From the NCBI GenBank assembly GCA_004555865.1, contig SFJO01000017.1:1-47950 (forward strand): a stretch of DNA of 47,950 bases. The letters are read 5' to 3'. The first letter of the stretch is position 1. Each line of letters starts with the position of its first letter. Under the pieces are notes generated by a model. That model was given only the letters and a program-made list of their open reading frames with translations, made no database searches and was not told where the DNA came from. This DNA comes from Oscillospiraceae bacterium. GTDB lineage: Bacteria; Bacillota; Clostridia; Oscillospirales; Ruminococcaceae. The position numbers and the translations under genes are program-made. Shown piece after piece: positions 33,426 to 42,912 of the stretch.

Positions 33426-33454
33426 ATTATAACCGCAAGGGGCTGCTTTTTCAA
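33426..33454 (-). promoter_or_regulatory. Promoter for mreB
   Basis: On the minus strand TTGAAA (33449-33454), 17 bases, TATAAT (33426-33431). Confidence 0.75.
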
Positions 33455-33481
33455 CGCTAAAGGCCGTTTTTTTCACTTTCT

Positions 33482-34045
33482 TCAAATTTTTTCCACAATT
33501 TTTGCCAGTGCCCGTGCAACCCTGCTTACCGGAAAGCCCATCACATTATAATAACAACCTTCAAGCCCCTCGCAGAAGGCCGCCGCGCCGCCCTGAATGG
33601 CATAGGCGCCCGCCTTGTCATAGGGTTCACCGGTGGCCGCATAGGCCTCCAGCTGCGCCTCCTCAATGGGATAAAATTTCACCTTGGTGGTAACGGTGAA
33701 CCGCTCTTCCCCGCCGGGGAAGGCAATGCACACGCCGGTGTGGACATGGTGCTGTGCGCCGGAGAGGGCCCGCAGCATCCGCAGCGCGTCCTCGTGGTCC
33801 TTGGGTTTGCCGAACACCCGGCCTGCGTAATCCACCACCGTGTCGCAGCCGATCACAATGTCCTCCGGGTGCCGGGCCGCCACCGCCCGGCACTTGGCGT
33901 CCGCCAGGGCCCGGGCCAGCTTGGCAGGGGTAGGCGCGGTGATGGCCGCCTCGTCCACCCGGCTGGTTTCCACCGTAAAATCTTTGGTAATAAGGCTCAG
34001 CAGCTCCCGTCTGCGGGGGCTGGCCGATGCCAGGATCAATGCCAT
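33482..34045 (-). CDS. maf: Maf family nucleotide pyrophosphatase
   Basis: A 187-residue house-cleaning enzyme that hydrolyses non-canonical nucleoside triphosphates (dTTP/UTP-type in the YhdE subgroup). The N-terminal ILASASPRRREL motif, GCDTVV with the catalytic aspartate, GKPKDHEDA and YDKAGAYAIQG are all present. ATG at 34045 follows AAAAGGAGC at 6 bases. It is the last of the leftward zapA-U32-dut-maf group, with 181 bases between dut and maf. Confidence 0.93.
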   Translation of the reverse strand: MALILASASPRRRELLSLITKDFTVETSRVDEAAITAPTPAKLARALADAKCRAVAARHPEDIVIGCDTVVDYAGRVFGKPKDHEDALRMLRALSGAQHHVHTGVCIAFPGGEERFTVTTKVKFYPIEEAQLEAYAATGEPYDKAGAYAIQGGAAAFCEGLEGCYYNVMGFPVSRVARALAKIVEKI

Positions 34046-34226
34046 GGAATGCTCCTTTTCTGCAAATGGGCGGCACACGCCGGAACCGATTGGAGGTTCA
34101 GTGTACCGCGTGCTTGAATCATTTTGGCATCCGCCGGGCGCATTCCTTTTACTGGTACGAGCCGGGCGGACGGAATATTTCAATTTTTGTGTCGTTTTTT
34201 TTGCCGCTTCTTAAAAACGGGGCCGC

Positions 34227-34670
34227 TCAGCGCCCGGTGGAGCCAAAGCCCCCCGCACCCCGGTCGGTCTCGTCCAGCGTGTCGGCCTGCACAAAGGCGG
34301 CCTGCGCCACCGGCAGAATCATCAGCTGGGCCAGCCGCTCGCCGGGCTGGAGGGTATAGGTCTCGCTGCCCAGATTCACCAGCCCCACCTGAATCTCTCC
34401 CCGATAGTCAGAGTCAATGACGCCCACTCCGTTGGAGAGCGCCAGCCCGTGCTTCACCGCCAGGCCGCTGCGGGCGCACACCAGCGCCACATACTCCGGC
34501 CCGGGCAGCTGAATGGCCAGGCCGGTGGGCACCATGGCCCGCCCCATGGGGGGCAGAGTCAGGGGTGCATCCAGCACGGCGCACAGGTCGGCCGCCGCCG
34601 CACCGGGCGTGGCGTAAAAGGGGGCTTTGGCCCCGGGGCGGGTCAGGCGGAAACGGACGGTGGGAATCAT
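34227..34670 (-). CDS. dut: dUTP diphosphatase
   Basis: A 147-residue trimeric-type dUTPase that removes dUTP and makes dUMP. Motifs: AAAADL (I), RSGLAVKHGLAL (II), GVIDSDYRGE (III), GERLAQLMI (IV) and the C-terminal RGAGGFGSTGR (V) that closes over the substrate. ATG at 34670 follows AGAGAGG. It lies 45 bases downstream of the U32 peptidase gene and may be co-transcribed with it. Confidence 0.95.
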   Translation of the reverse strand: MIPTVRFRLTRPGAKAPFYATPGAAAADLCAVLDAPLTLPPMGRAMVPTGLAIQLPGPEYVALVCARSGLAVKHGLALSNGVGVIDSDYRGEIQVGLVNLGSETYTLQPGERLAQLMILPVAQAAFVQADTLDETDRGAGGFGSTGR

Positions 34671-34715
34671 AACGGAACCTCTCTGAAACAACGTTGCTCA
34701 AACTAAAACGATGGG

Positions 34716-36767
34716 TCAGGCCGTACCCTTGAAATACAGCCCGCGGGTGAACTCCCGGTCAAAGGGGGCGCGGTTTGCGATCATCTCCAGCACCTGGGCC
34801 GCGCGCTGGGAATTTTCCAGCGTGAAGTAGGCCAGGCCGAAGTCCACCGGCAGGGCGCCGGGCTTATCGCCCATGTAGATGGGCACCGGGTTGTAAATGG
34901 TGCGCACGCCCAGGCCGCACCGCACCTGGAACACCTTGTTCTTCCGGTCGGTCAGGGTGCCGCGGCCGTTGCAGCTCTGGCAGGTATGCCGGTTGTGCAG
35001 CGGGCAGGCGCGGGTGATCATCAGGGGCATATGCCCATAGATCACGGCCCCGCTGGGCACACCGGGGGCAATGTACGCCATGTCGGCGGCGGTCACCTCC
35101 GGCAGGATCACCACGCTTTTCAGCCCCAGAGCCGCATACTGGCGGGCCGCCAGATGGTTGGTGATGTTCAGCCCGAAGCCGCCGGTCATGGGGGTATTCA
35201 GGCCCCGGCCCAGCTCAATGTGGGCCAGGTTGCCCGCCTCAAAGGCGGCAAAGCCCTGGCCGTCCGCCTCTTCCATGCGGCGGCGGGTGTCCGCCTCCAG
35301 CACGCCGAACATCACCCGGGGCAGTTCCAGCGTGATCTTGTGGCGCAGCGCGGCGGGCACCTCCCCCGCTTGGGCGATGGGCAGCGTAATGCCGCCCAGC
35401 TTTTCCGCCCATTCCGGGGGAACCTGGCCCCAGCGCTCAAACCGGGCGCGCAGGCCGGGATGCACCGGCACCGTGCGGCGCACGGGAGGCTTGGGCTGCA
35501 CCCCGGTGCAGGGAATCGGCGTCAGCTTCTCCCGCTGGGCCAACAGGTCCTCCAGCAGGGTGCGGCGCAGTTCGTTCCATTCGCTGCCGGGCAGGTAGCC
35601 CGGCTCGCCCTCCGCCGTCAGCCCGCCGAACACAAAGGGCGTACCGCCGGTTTTGCCCAGTGCCCGCTCAATGCCGGGGCGCTGGTCGGTTTTGGCGGGC
35701 TGCGGCTGGCTGCGGCTCACGGCGCGGGCCGTGTGGCCCTGGCCGTCGTCCGCCGTCAGTTCCAACCCCTCCGGCTTTGCGCAGAGGGCAAACCGAACCG
35801 GAATGCGGGAGTACTCCCGCCGGTACAGCTCCCGCAGGCCGGGCAGGGCCGCCTTGCTGGCGGCGGTATCCTCCTGCGTGCGCACGCCGAACATCGTGCC
35901 ATCGATCTTGCCGTCGTACCAGCCGCTGGTAAAGCCGGAGCGGGAGAACGCATTCTCCAGCAGCTGCTTGTCGTAGGGTTTGTGCTCCCGGGCAGCCCGG
36001 CAGGCGGCCACCGCCGCGGCCACATACTCGGGGGTGCGCAGCCGGCCCTCGATCTTCACGCTCACCACGCCGGCCTCCATCAGCTCGGGAATCTTATCCA
36101 CCAGCGACAGGTCTTTCAGGCTCAGGTGGTAGCCCTCCTTTGCGCCGTCGGCGGCAAAGGGCAGGCGGCAGGTGCCGGCGCAGCTGCCCCGGTTGCCGCT
36201 GCGGCCGCCCAGGAATGCGCTCATGTAGCACTGGCCGCTCACCGACATGCACAGTGCGCCGTGGATGAAGCACTCCAGCTCAATGGGGCTTTCGGCGGCA
36301 ATGCGGGCAATCTCCCGGCCGCTCAGCTCCCGGCTGAGAATGGCCCGGGAAAAGCCCAGCCGGGCCAGTTCCTTCACGCCCGCCAGGCTGTGCACGCTCA
36401 TCTGGGTGGAGCCGTGCAGCTCCAGCCCCGGGGCCACCCGCTTGGCCAGGGCCGCCGTGGCCATGTCCTGCAGGATCACCGCATCTGCGCCGGCCGCGGC
36501 CACTGCCCGGATGGCATCGGCCAGGTCCTGCACCTCCCCCGGATACACCGTGGTGTTCAGGGCCACGTGCACCCGCACGCCGCGCCCGTGGCAGAAGGCC
36601 ACCGCGTCCTTCAGGGTCTCGGCGGTAAAATTGCCTGCGCTCTTCCGGGCATTGAAGCCGGAGAAGCCCAGATACACCGCGTCCGCGCCGCTGTACACGG
36701 CCGCGCGCAGCATTTCCTCATTGCCCGCCGGGGCCAGAATCTCCAGCGGGGTGTTCCGGGCGCTCAA
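34716..36767 (-). CDS. U32 peptidase family protein (RlhA/TrhP type, DUF3656 C-terminus)
   Basis: A 683-residue protein. The N-terminal U32 barrel starts EILAPAGNEEMLRAAVYSGADAVYLG and holds the cysteine-rich signature ECFIHGALCMSVSGQCYMS and RGSCAGTCR. The C-terminal part fits the longer U32 proteins. In E. coli such proteins (RlhA, TrhP) hydroxylate rRNA or tRNA and need an Fe-S cluster, so an RNA-modifying role is more likely than proteolysis. A TTG start at 36767 is used: it overlaps the zapA stop (TTGA), and the family starts exactly there. A further CxxC-type cluster (CPLHNRHTCQSC) lies near residue 580. Confidence 0.87.
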   Translation of the reverse strand: MSARNTPLEILAPAGNEEMLRAAVYSGADAVYLGFSGFNARKSAGNFTAETLKDAVAFCHGRGVRVHVALNTTVYPGEVQDLADAIRAVAAAGADAVILQDMATAALAKRVAPGLELHGSTQMSVHSLAGVKELARLGFSRAILSRELSGREIARIAAESPIELECFIHGALCMSVSGQCYMSAFLGGRSGNRGSCAGTCRLPFAADGAKEGYHLSLKDLSLVDKIPELMEAGVVSVKIEGRLRTPEYVAAAVAACRAAREHKPYDKQLLENAFSRSGFTSGWYDGKIDGTMFGVRTQEDTAASKAALPGLRELYRREYSRIPVRFALCAKPEGLELTADDGQGHTARAVSRSQPQPAKTDQRPGIERALGKTGGTPFVFGGLTAEGEPGYLPGSEWNELRRTLLEDLLAQREKLTPIPCTGVQPKPPVRRTVPVHPGLRARFERWGQVPPEWAEKLGGITLPIAQAGEVPAALRHKITLELPRVMFGVLEADTRRRMEEADGQGFAAFEAGNLAHIELGRGLNTPMTGGFGLNITNHLAARQYAALGLKSVVILPEVTAADMAYIAPGVPSGAVIYGHMPLMITRACPLHNRHTCQSCNGRGTLTDRKNKVFQVRCGLGVRTIYNPVPIYMGDKPGALPVDFGLAYFTLENSQRAAQVLEMIANRAPFDREFTRGLYFKGTA

Positions 36768-37108
36768 TGCTGCTGCCCCTTCATCTGTTCGATCTGGCGG
36801 CGCAGCCGGGCGATCTCCTGCTGGGCCTCCTGGGTTGCCAGGCGGGCCTTGGCTGCGTCCTCCAGATAATCCCGCACCTGGCCGCGCATATTGTCGGCGC
36901 TCATGGTGGCCTTGCGCAGCTCGTCCAGATAATCCAGCGCCTTCAGCACCGCCGCACCGGTCACGCTGATGGCCTGGTTCTTGGTCATCAGCTCATTCAT
37001 CTCCTCATCCAGACGGGTACCCAGCTCCTGCACGTAGCTCTCCTCGTCCTCCGAAACGATCACATAGTTGGCCCCGCAGATGGTCAGCTTCACACGATTG
37101 GCAGCCAT
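36764..37108 (-). CDS. zapA: Cell division protein ZapA
   Basis: A 114-residue FtsZ-ring-associated protein. An N-terminal domain (NRVKLTICGANYVIVSEDEE) is followed by a long coiled coil (DYLDELRKATMSADNMRGQV through QQEIARLRRQIEQMKGQQ). It crosslinks FtsZ filaments. AGGAGG lies 8 bases before the ATG at 37108. Its stop overlaps the start of the U32 gene, so translation is coupled. Confidence 0.85.
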   Translation of the reverse strand: MAANRVKLTICGANYVIVSEDEESYVQELGTRLDEEMNELMTKNQAISVTGAAVLKALDYLDELRKATMSADNMRGQVRDYLEDAAKARLATQEAQQEIARLRRQIEQMKGQQH

Positions 37109-37236
37109 GGGTCTTCCTCCTTTTTTCCGGTTCACATTTTAATTCTGTGGTTCGCCGCATGGGATGCAGCGTTTCAAACCGGCGGCAGAGCGCGGCAGCG
37201 GCAAACCTGCCGTTTTTGCCCCGCCCCGGCCGTCGT

Positions 37237-37265
37237 GTTGTATTTTTATCCGCATAAATTGTCAA
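37237..37265 (-). promoter_or_regulatory. Promoter for zapA and the genes behind it
   Basis: On the minus strand TTGACA (37260-37265), 17 bases, TACAAC (37237-37242). Otherwise the 37266-37471 stretch between this and the glgP promoter shows no gene; a TATAAT-like AT run at about 37303-37317 has no good partner box. Confidence 0.6.
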
Positions 37266-37471
37266 ATTTTCGCACAGGGCGAACATCTGGGCATATGCAG
37301 TTTTATTATAGTATAAAAACAGCGGCGGGGAAAGCCTGCGCCGCAAAAAAGTTTACCGTCCGTTCAAAAACGCCGCGTCTGCGTCGTTTCAGCCGGGTCT
37401 TTTCGGCGCTGTTTCTGCGCGGTTTGCCCGATTTGACAGCCCTGAAACATCTGTATGCCGCCAGATTTTCC

Positions 37472-37500
37472 TTGAAACCCCGGCTCATATCCCCTATAAT
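37472..37500 (+). promoter_or_regulatory. Promoter for glycogen phosphorylase
   Basis: TTGAAA (37472-37477), 17 bases, TATAAT (37495-37500), about 95 bases before the gene. Confidence 0.75.
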
Positions 37501-37595
37501 AAATACAGTATGCAAACCGCGCCGGCCGCAAGGCCCGCGGAACATAGGGGGAGAAGCGGGCCGCCACCCCGCCCGCAAACGTTAGGAGTGCAGAC

Positions 37596-40001
37596 ATGAA
37601 ACATTATTCCGTGAAAGAATTTGACAAACTGCTGCGCGATAAGCTCACCAGCGAATACGGCGTCAGCCTGGAGGTTGCCAGCAACCAGCAGATCTACCGC
37701 GCCTTGGCCCTGATCAGCCGCCAGATGATGAGCAACCAGCACAAAAAGTTTTTGAGCAAGGTGCTCGCCAACGGCGAAAAGCAGGTGTACTACCTGTGCA
37801 TGGAGTTTTTGATGGGCCGCAGCCTGAAAACCAGCCTGTTCAGCCTTGGCCTGAACGAAGTGGCCCAGCAGGCGCTGGCCAAGGCCGACATCAAGCTGGA
37901 GACCATCTATGAGGAAGAGCCGGACGCCGGCCTGGGCAACGGCGGCCTGGGCCGCCTGGCCGCCTGCTATCTGGACGGCATGGCCACCACCGGCATTGCC
38001 GGCACCGGTTACAGCATTCTGTACGAGTACGGCATCTTCAAGCAGAAGATCGTGGACGGCTGGCAGCAGGAGCGGGCCGACAACTGGCTGCCCGGCGGCC
38101 AGGTCTGGCTGAAGAGCCACCCCGACCAGGCCGTGGAAGTTCGCTTTGACGGCCAGATCCAGGAGACCTGGGACGGCGACTTCCATCACGTGAGCCACGT
38201 GAACTACAACAGCGTTCTGGCCGTGCCCAGCGATATGTACGTACAGGGCTACGATGGAGACGGCGTGGCCAAGCTGCGCCTGTGGCAGGCCAAGGCCCCT
38301 GACTTTGATATGAGCAGCTTCAACGCGGGCGATTACGGCAGCTCCATCACCAAGAACGCCTCCGCCGAGCTGATCAGCAAGATCCTGTACCCCAACGACA
38401 ACCACGTGGAGGGCAAGATTCTGCGTCTGCGCCAGCAGTACTTCCTGTCCGCTGCTTCCATCGGCGACATCATCCAGAAGCATCTGGACGTGTACGGCAC
38501 CCTGGAGAACCTGCCCGAGAAGGTGGCCATCCAGCTGAACGACACCCATCCCACCCTGGCCATCCCCGAGCTGATGCGCATCCTGCTGGATGAGTGCGGC
38601 TACACCTGGGAGAAGGCCTTCGACATCTGCCGCCGCACCTTCGCCTACACCAACCACACCGTCATGAGCGAGGCGCTGGAGAAGTGGAACATCGACATCT
38701 TCAAGATGACCCTGCCCCGCATCTTCACCATCGTGCAGGAGCTGGACCGCCGCTGCCGCGAGGACCTGTTCCAGGCCTTCCCCGGCGACGTGGGCAAGGT
38801 GGACTACATGGCCATCCTGGGCGACAACCAGGTGCGCATGGCCAACATCTGCTGCTACGTGTGCCACTCCATCAACGGCGTGTCCAAGCTGCACAGCCAG
38901 ATCATCAAGGACAGCGTGTTCCACGATTACTACCTGTACAAGCCCGCCGCCTTCAAGAACGTGACCAACGGCATTGCCTACCGCCGCTGGCTGCTGGCCT
39001 CCAACCCCGGCCTGACCGGCCTGCTGGACGACCTGATCGGCGACGGCTTCAAGCACGATGCCTCCCAGCTGAGCAAACTGGCCGCCTACAAGGATGATGC
39101 CTCCGTGCTCAAGCGGCTGGATGAGGTGAAGCGCCAGAACAAGGCGGCCTTCGCCTCCTATCTGGAAAAGACCACCGGCCAGGTCATCAACCCCGACTCC
39201 ATCTTTGACTGCCAGGTCAAGCGGATGCACGAGTACAAGCGCCAGCACCTGAACGCGCTGAACATCGCCGCCCAGTACCTGTACCTGAAGGAGAACCCCA
39301 ACGCCGAGTTCACCCCCAAAACCTACATTTTCGGCGCAAAGGCTGCCCCCGGCTACTACATGGCCAAGCAGATGATCCGTCTGATCTGCAAGCTGGGCGC
39401 CCTCATCGATGCCGACCCCGCCATGCGGGATAAGCTGCGCGTGGTCTATCTGGAGGACTACTGCGTGTCCCTGTCCGAGCGGCTGATGCCCGCCAGCGAG
39501 GTCTCCGAGCAGATCAGCCTGGCCGGCACCGAGGCTTCCGGCACCGGCAACATGAAGTTCATGCTCAGCGGTGCCATCACCCTGGGCACCCTGGACGGCG
39601 CAAACGTGGAGATCGCGGACGCTGCCGGCCACGAGAACGAGTTCATCTTCGGTATGCTCACCCCCGAGGTGAACCGCCTGAAGGCCATGGGCTACCACCC
39701 CAGCATGTTCATCAACAACGACGATGTGGCCATGCAGGTGCTCAGCTTCCTGGAGCGCGGCTTCAACGGCGACGACTTCCACGAGGTGGTGAACAACCTG
39801 CGCTCTTCCGACCCCTACATGGTCATGGCCGACTTCAAGGCCTACCGTGAGGCTCAGGCCAAGATGCAGGCCGCTTACACCGACCGTACCCGTTGGAACC
39901 AGATGAGCCTGGCCAACATTGCCGCCAGCGGCATCTTCAGCGCCGACCGCTCGGTGATGGACTATGCCCGCGACATCTGGGACGCTCATCCCGTGCGCTG
40001 A
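37596..40001 (+). CDS. glgP: Glycogen/maltodextrin phosphorylase
   Basis: An 801-residue PLP enzyme that releases glucose 1-phosphate from alpha-1,4-glucans. Motifs: DAGLGNGGLGRLAACYLD near the N-terminus, QLNDTHPTLAIPELMRILL, VKRMHEYKRQHLNALN, and the PLP-lysine site EASGTGNMKFMLSG (Lys654). Full-length for the GT35 family. GTTAGGAGTGC precedes the ATG. Codon use is strongly biased (nearly all C/G third positions), suggesting high expression. A terminator separates it from the GH13 gene downstream, with which it forms a glycogen/maltodextrin-degrading pair. Confidence 0.96.
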   Translation: MKHYSVKEFDKLLRDKLTSEYGVSLEVASNQQIYRALALISRQMMSNQHKKFLSKVLANGEKQVYYLCMEFLMGRSLKTSLFSLGLNEVAQQALAKADIKLETIYEEEPDAGLGNGGLGRLAACYLDGMATTGIAGTGYSILYEYGIFKQKIVDGWQQERADNWLPGGQVWLKSHPDQAVEVRFDGQIQETWDGDFHHVSHVNYNSVLAVPSDMYVQGYDGDGVAKLRLWQAKAPDFDMSSFNAGDYGSSITKNASAELISKILYPNDNHVEGKILRLRQQYFLSAASIGDIIQKHLDVYGTLENLPEKVAIQLNDTHPTLAIPELMRILLDECGYTWEKAFDICRRTFAYTNHTVMSEALEKWNIDIFKMTLPRIFTIVQELDRRCREDLFQAFPGDVGKVDYMAILGDNQVRMANICCYVCHSINGVSKLHSQIIKDSVFHDYYLYKPAAFKNVTNGIAYRRWLLASNPGLTGLLDDLIGDGFKHDASQLSKLAAYKDDASVLKRLDEVKRQNKAAFASYLEKTTGQVINPDSIFDCQVKRMHEYKRQHLNALNIAAQYLYLKENPNAEFTPKTYIFGAKAAPGYYMAKQMIRLICKLGALIDADPAMRDKLRVVYLEDYCVSLSERLMPASEVSEQISLAGTEASGTGNMKFMLSGAITLGTLDGANVEIADAAGHENEFIFGMLTPEVNRLKAMGYHPSMFINNDDVAMQVLSFLERGFNGDDFHEVVNNLRSSDPYMVMADFKAYREAQAKMQAAYTDRTRWNQMSLANIAASGIFSADRSVMDYARDIWDAHPVR

Positions 40002-40033
40002 GCGGTTTTCCCACGCCAATTCTACGCACTTGT

Positions 40034-40077
40034 GCGGCCCCGGTAAGCCGACCACGGCCCGCCGGGGCCGCTTTTTT
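40034..40077 (+). terminator. Terminator after glgP
   Basis: A 10-bp stem GCGGCCCCGG / CCGGGGCCGC followed by TTTTTT. Confidence 0.85.
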
Positions 40078-40111
40078 GGATTCTCCCCTGTTATAAAGAG
40101 GTGTCTATTTC

Positions 40112-41995
40112 GTGAGCGAGCAGTTTTTCAACAGCTTTTCATCCCAGTATAAAACGCCCTTCGGGGCCGTGCCGCAGGGCCAGCAGGTCACGCTGAATCT
40201 GACGGTACCGGAACAGTACGGCTATGTGGACCCCCATCTGGTGCTCTGGCGGGACGGCCAGCCCCGCCAGTACATCCGCATGACCTTCACCCACCAGACC
40301 CCCCAGGTGAACCACTTCACCATCCAGTTTGAGGCGGGCGAACCGGGGCTGTACTTCTACTATTTTGATCTGTACACCGACTTCCGCCGCATTCACCGCT
40401 GCCCCAACGGCAGCGGCTACCTCACCTGGGTGGAAGGCTCGGCTTGGCAGCTCACCGTGTATGAGAAGGACTTCGCCACCCCCGTCTGCCTGAAGGGCGG
40501 CGTGTTCTACCAGATCTTCCCCGACCGGTTCTGCGAGGGCGTGAAGAACAAGCCCATGCCCTTCGCCGGGCGGGTGTACCGTGAGAACAAGCACGGCGAG
40601 CCCTATTTCTGGCCCAACGAGACCGGCGGCTACCTGAATATGGACTACTTCGGCGGCGACTTTGAGGGCATCCGCCAGAAGCTGCCCTATCTGGAAAGCT
40701 TGGGCGTCACCTACCTGTACCTGAACCCCATCTTCGAGGCCCACTCCAACCACCGGTACAACACCGCCGATTACCTCCGCGCCGACCCCCTGCTGGGCAC
40801 CAACGAGGAGTTCAGCGCCCTGTGCGCCGAGGCCAGAGAGCACGGCATCCGCATCATTCTGGACGGCGTGTTCAGCCACACCGGCTCCGACAGTGTGTAC
40901 TTCAACCGGGAGGGCCGCTACGGCGTGGGCGGGGCCTATCACGACCCCAACAGCCGCTACCGCCCCTGGTACGACTTCGGCTCCCAGTACCCCTGCGGCT
41001 ACCGCAGCTGGTGGGGGTTCGACACCCTGCCCGAGGTGCGGGAGGAAAACCCCGATTACCAGAACTTCATCTGCGGCGAGGGCGGCGTGATCGACACCTG
41101 GATGAAGCTGGGCGCTTCCGGCTTCCGGCTGGACGTGGCCGACGAGCTGCCCGACTTCTTCATTGAGCGCATCCGCCAGGCCGTCAAGGCCCACGGCGCA
41201 GACAAACTGCTGCTGGGCGAGGTGTGGGAGGACGCCACCACCAAAGAAGCCTACGGCGTGCGCCGCACCTACCTGCTGGGCAAAGGGCTGGATTCCGTGA
41301 TGAACTACCCCTTTAAGGAGGCCGTTCTGAACTTTTTGCGAGGCGGCGACGGCCAGGCGGCCGCACAGGCCATTCTGGACATCTGCGAGCACTACCCCGC
41401 CCCGGCCCTGCACAGCCTGTTCAACTTTATGTCCACCCACGACACGGTGCGGGCCATCACCGCCCTGGCCGGCGAACCGTTGGACAATCACGACCGGAAC
41501 TGGCAGAGCGGCCGCCGCATGAGCCCCAAGGCCTACGAACACGGGGTGAAGCTGCTGGCCATGGCCTACGCCGCCATCTTTACCCTGCCCGGCGTGCCCA
41601 GCATTTATTACGGCGATGAGGTAGCCATGCAGGGCTACAAAGACCCCTTCAATCGAGGCTATTATGAGTGGGACAGCACCGAAACCCGGCTGCGCCCCAT
41701 CCTGACCCAGCTGGCCCTGCTGCGCAAGAGCTGCGACGCCTTTAAGGAAGGCCGCTTTGAGCTGGTGGAGGCCGGGCCGGACCTGCTGCACTACCGCCGC
41801 GTTGGGCCGACCCAATCCGCCGAGATCGCCCTGAACCGGTCGAACGCGCTGCGCGTCATCACCGCCTTCGGCAAGGCGGCCGAAGTGAACCCCATGGGCT
41901 TCACCATTCTGGTGGAGGACAACGCCACCGCCCACCTGCAGGCCGGCCCCGCCGGGCCCGGCGGCCGCACCACCCTGCAATATCAGAAGGGCTGA
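40112..41995 (+). CDS. GH13 alpha-glycosidase (neopullulanase/cyclomaltodextrinase-like)
   Basis: A 627-residue glycoside hydrolase of alpha-glucans. An N-terminal beta domain (about 1-120) precedes the barrel with region I DGVFSHTGSDS, region II GFRLDVADE (nucleophile Asp341), region III LLGEVWED (acid/base Glu370) and region IV MSTHDT (Asp444). The HRYNTADYL and DPLLGTNEEF segments support a neopullulanase or cyclomaltodextrinase type. No signal peptide, so it acts in the cytoplasm on imported or stored glucan together with GlgP. A GTG start at 40112 follows AAAGAGGTG. The exact specificity is not readable. Confidence 0.9.
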   Translation: MSEQFFNSFSSQYKTPFGAVPQGQQVTLNLTVPEQYGYVDPHLVLWRDGQPRQYIRMTFTHQTPQVNHFTIQFEAGEPGLYFYYFDLYTDFRRIHRCPNGSGYLTWVEGSAWQLTVYEKDFATPVCLKGGVFYQIFPDRFCEGVKNKPMPFAGRVYRENKHGEPYFWPNETGGYLNMDYFGGDFEGIRQKLPYLESLGVTYLYLNPIFEAHSNHRYNTADYLRADPLLGTNEEFSALCAEAREHGIRIILDGVFSHTGSDSVYFNREGRYGVGGAYHDPNSRYRPWYDFGSQYPCGYRSWWGFDTLPEVREENPDYQNFICGEGGVIDTWMKLGASGFRLDVADELPDFFIERIRQAVKAHGADKLLLGEVWEDATTKEAYGVRRTYLLGKGLDSVMNYPFKEAVLNFLRGGDGQAAAQAILDICEHYPAPALHSLFNFMSTHDTVRAITALAGEPLDNHDRNWQSGRRMSPKAYEHGVKLLAMAYAAIFTLPGVPSIYYGDEVAMQGYKDPFNRGYYEWDSTETRLRPILTQLALLRKSCDAFKEGRFELVEAGPDLLHYRRVGPTQSAEIALNRSNALRVITAFGKAAEVNPMGFTILVEDNATAHLQAGPAGPGGRTTLQYQKG

Positions 41996-42028
41996 TGGCC
42001 CACAATGGAAGCAAAGGAGCGTTTTGCC

Positions 42029-42634
42029 ATGAACGTAATGGAAGAATTGAAGGCGTTCGCCCTGTGCGCACCGCCCTCGGCCGGGCTTTCCGCCCAGGCG
42101 CGGCAGCTGTTTTATGCCGCCATGGAGCAGCGCCTGCGCCGCCCCAATGAGACCGACGCCCAGTATCTGGGCCGGGTGCTTACGCTGGCCCACTGCTCGG
42201 ATTTTCTGGAAGCCGCCAAAAACGCCGACCTACCCCTGACCTTCGATGCCGCCAAGCGGGACGAGATCGCCCCGGTGATCGCCGCCCAGTACGCAGGCAA
42301 CCGGCAGACCCTGCACCAGGGCCGCATTGAAAACCGTGCCACCGTGGCCAAAAGCCTGGGTGCGTACCTGACCCTGTGCCTGGTGCAGGCCTATGATGCC
42401 GAGCTGGAAGTGCTGCCCAACCCCTACGCCCGGCCGGGTATGCCGGCCATCGGCGGGCAGCTGTATGTGCGGGTGCTGCTGCCGGATGGCCGCCGTGCCG
42501 ATGCCTATGCCGCCGCCGAGGCGCTGGCCTCCACGCTGGATATGAAGGACGGCAAGGTGCTGTTCAACCCCGCCCCCATGACCGAACTGGCCGCCGCCCT
42601 GGCCGCCGGAGACGCAGCCGCCAAGGCGGACTGA
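42029..42634 (+). CDS. Hypothetical protein, unknown function
   Basis: A 201-residue alanine-rich, soluble protein with no recognised motif. The ATG at 42029 is chosen over one at 42005 because AAAGGAGC lies 8 bases before it. Segments include QYLGRVLTLAHCSDFLEAAKN and PYARPGMPAIGGQLYVRVLLPDGRRAD. It starts 33 bases after the GH13 gene on the same strand and is probably in its transcript. The frame after its stop codon stays open for a further 48 codons to a TAA just before a terminator (see finding). Confidence 0.6.
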   Translation: MNVMEELKAFALCAPPSAGLSAQARQLFYAAMEQRLRRPNETDAQYLGRVLTLAHCSDFLEAAKNADLPLTFDAAKRDEIAPVIAAQYAGNRQTLHQGRIENRATVAKSLGAYLTLCLVQAYDAELEVLPNPYARPGMPAIGGQLYVRVLLPDGRRADAYAAAEALASTLDMKDGKVLFNPAPMTELAAALAAGDAAAKAD

Positions 42635-42785
42635 ATCCCGTGCGGGCTTTGCCGCCCGCGCTGCTCAATCACGCTGGATGAAACGGCCCCGGTGGTGCAG
42701 GAGTTCCCCCTGACGCTGGAGTGCCGGGGGGTGAGCGTGCGCACCCCCCGCGCCGATTGCAGCAGCCCATACGGCAAATAAAAAA

Positions 42786-42838
42786 GCAGGTCCCCCTGCG
42801 CGGCACCATGACGATGCCGCACAGAGGGGCCTGTTTTC
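42786..42838. terminator. Bidirectional terminator between the unknown gene and hisH-like gene
   Basis: A long stem (CAGGtCCCC...CGGCA / TGCCG...GGGGcCTG) with TTTT on the plus side and a long A-run (T on the minus strand) on the other. It serves both convergent units. Confidence 0.8.
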
Positions 42839-42912
42839 GTTTGCATTTTAGTACGGCGCTGTTTGATGCGCGGCCAAAAGGCCCGTGCGGCGGGCGAGAA
42901 ACGGTTTGCCGC

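Noticed and set aside
34046..34226. A promoter between dut and maf
   Set aside because: TTGAAA at about 34175 has no acceptable -10 box at 16-18 bases, so maf is treated as possibly co-transcribed with dut.
37494..40055. An 853-codon open frame on the minus strand opposite glgP (and similar long antisense frames opposite cysK, ptsI, purB and the GH13 gene)
   Set aside because: These mirror the strong GC third-position bias of the true genes; they have no ribosome binding sites and no recognisable domains, while the plus-strand proteins have complete family motifs.
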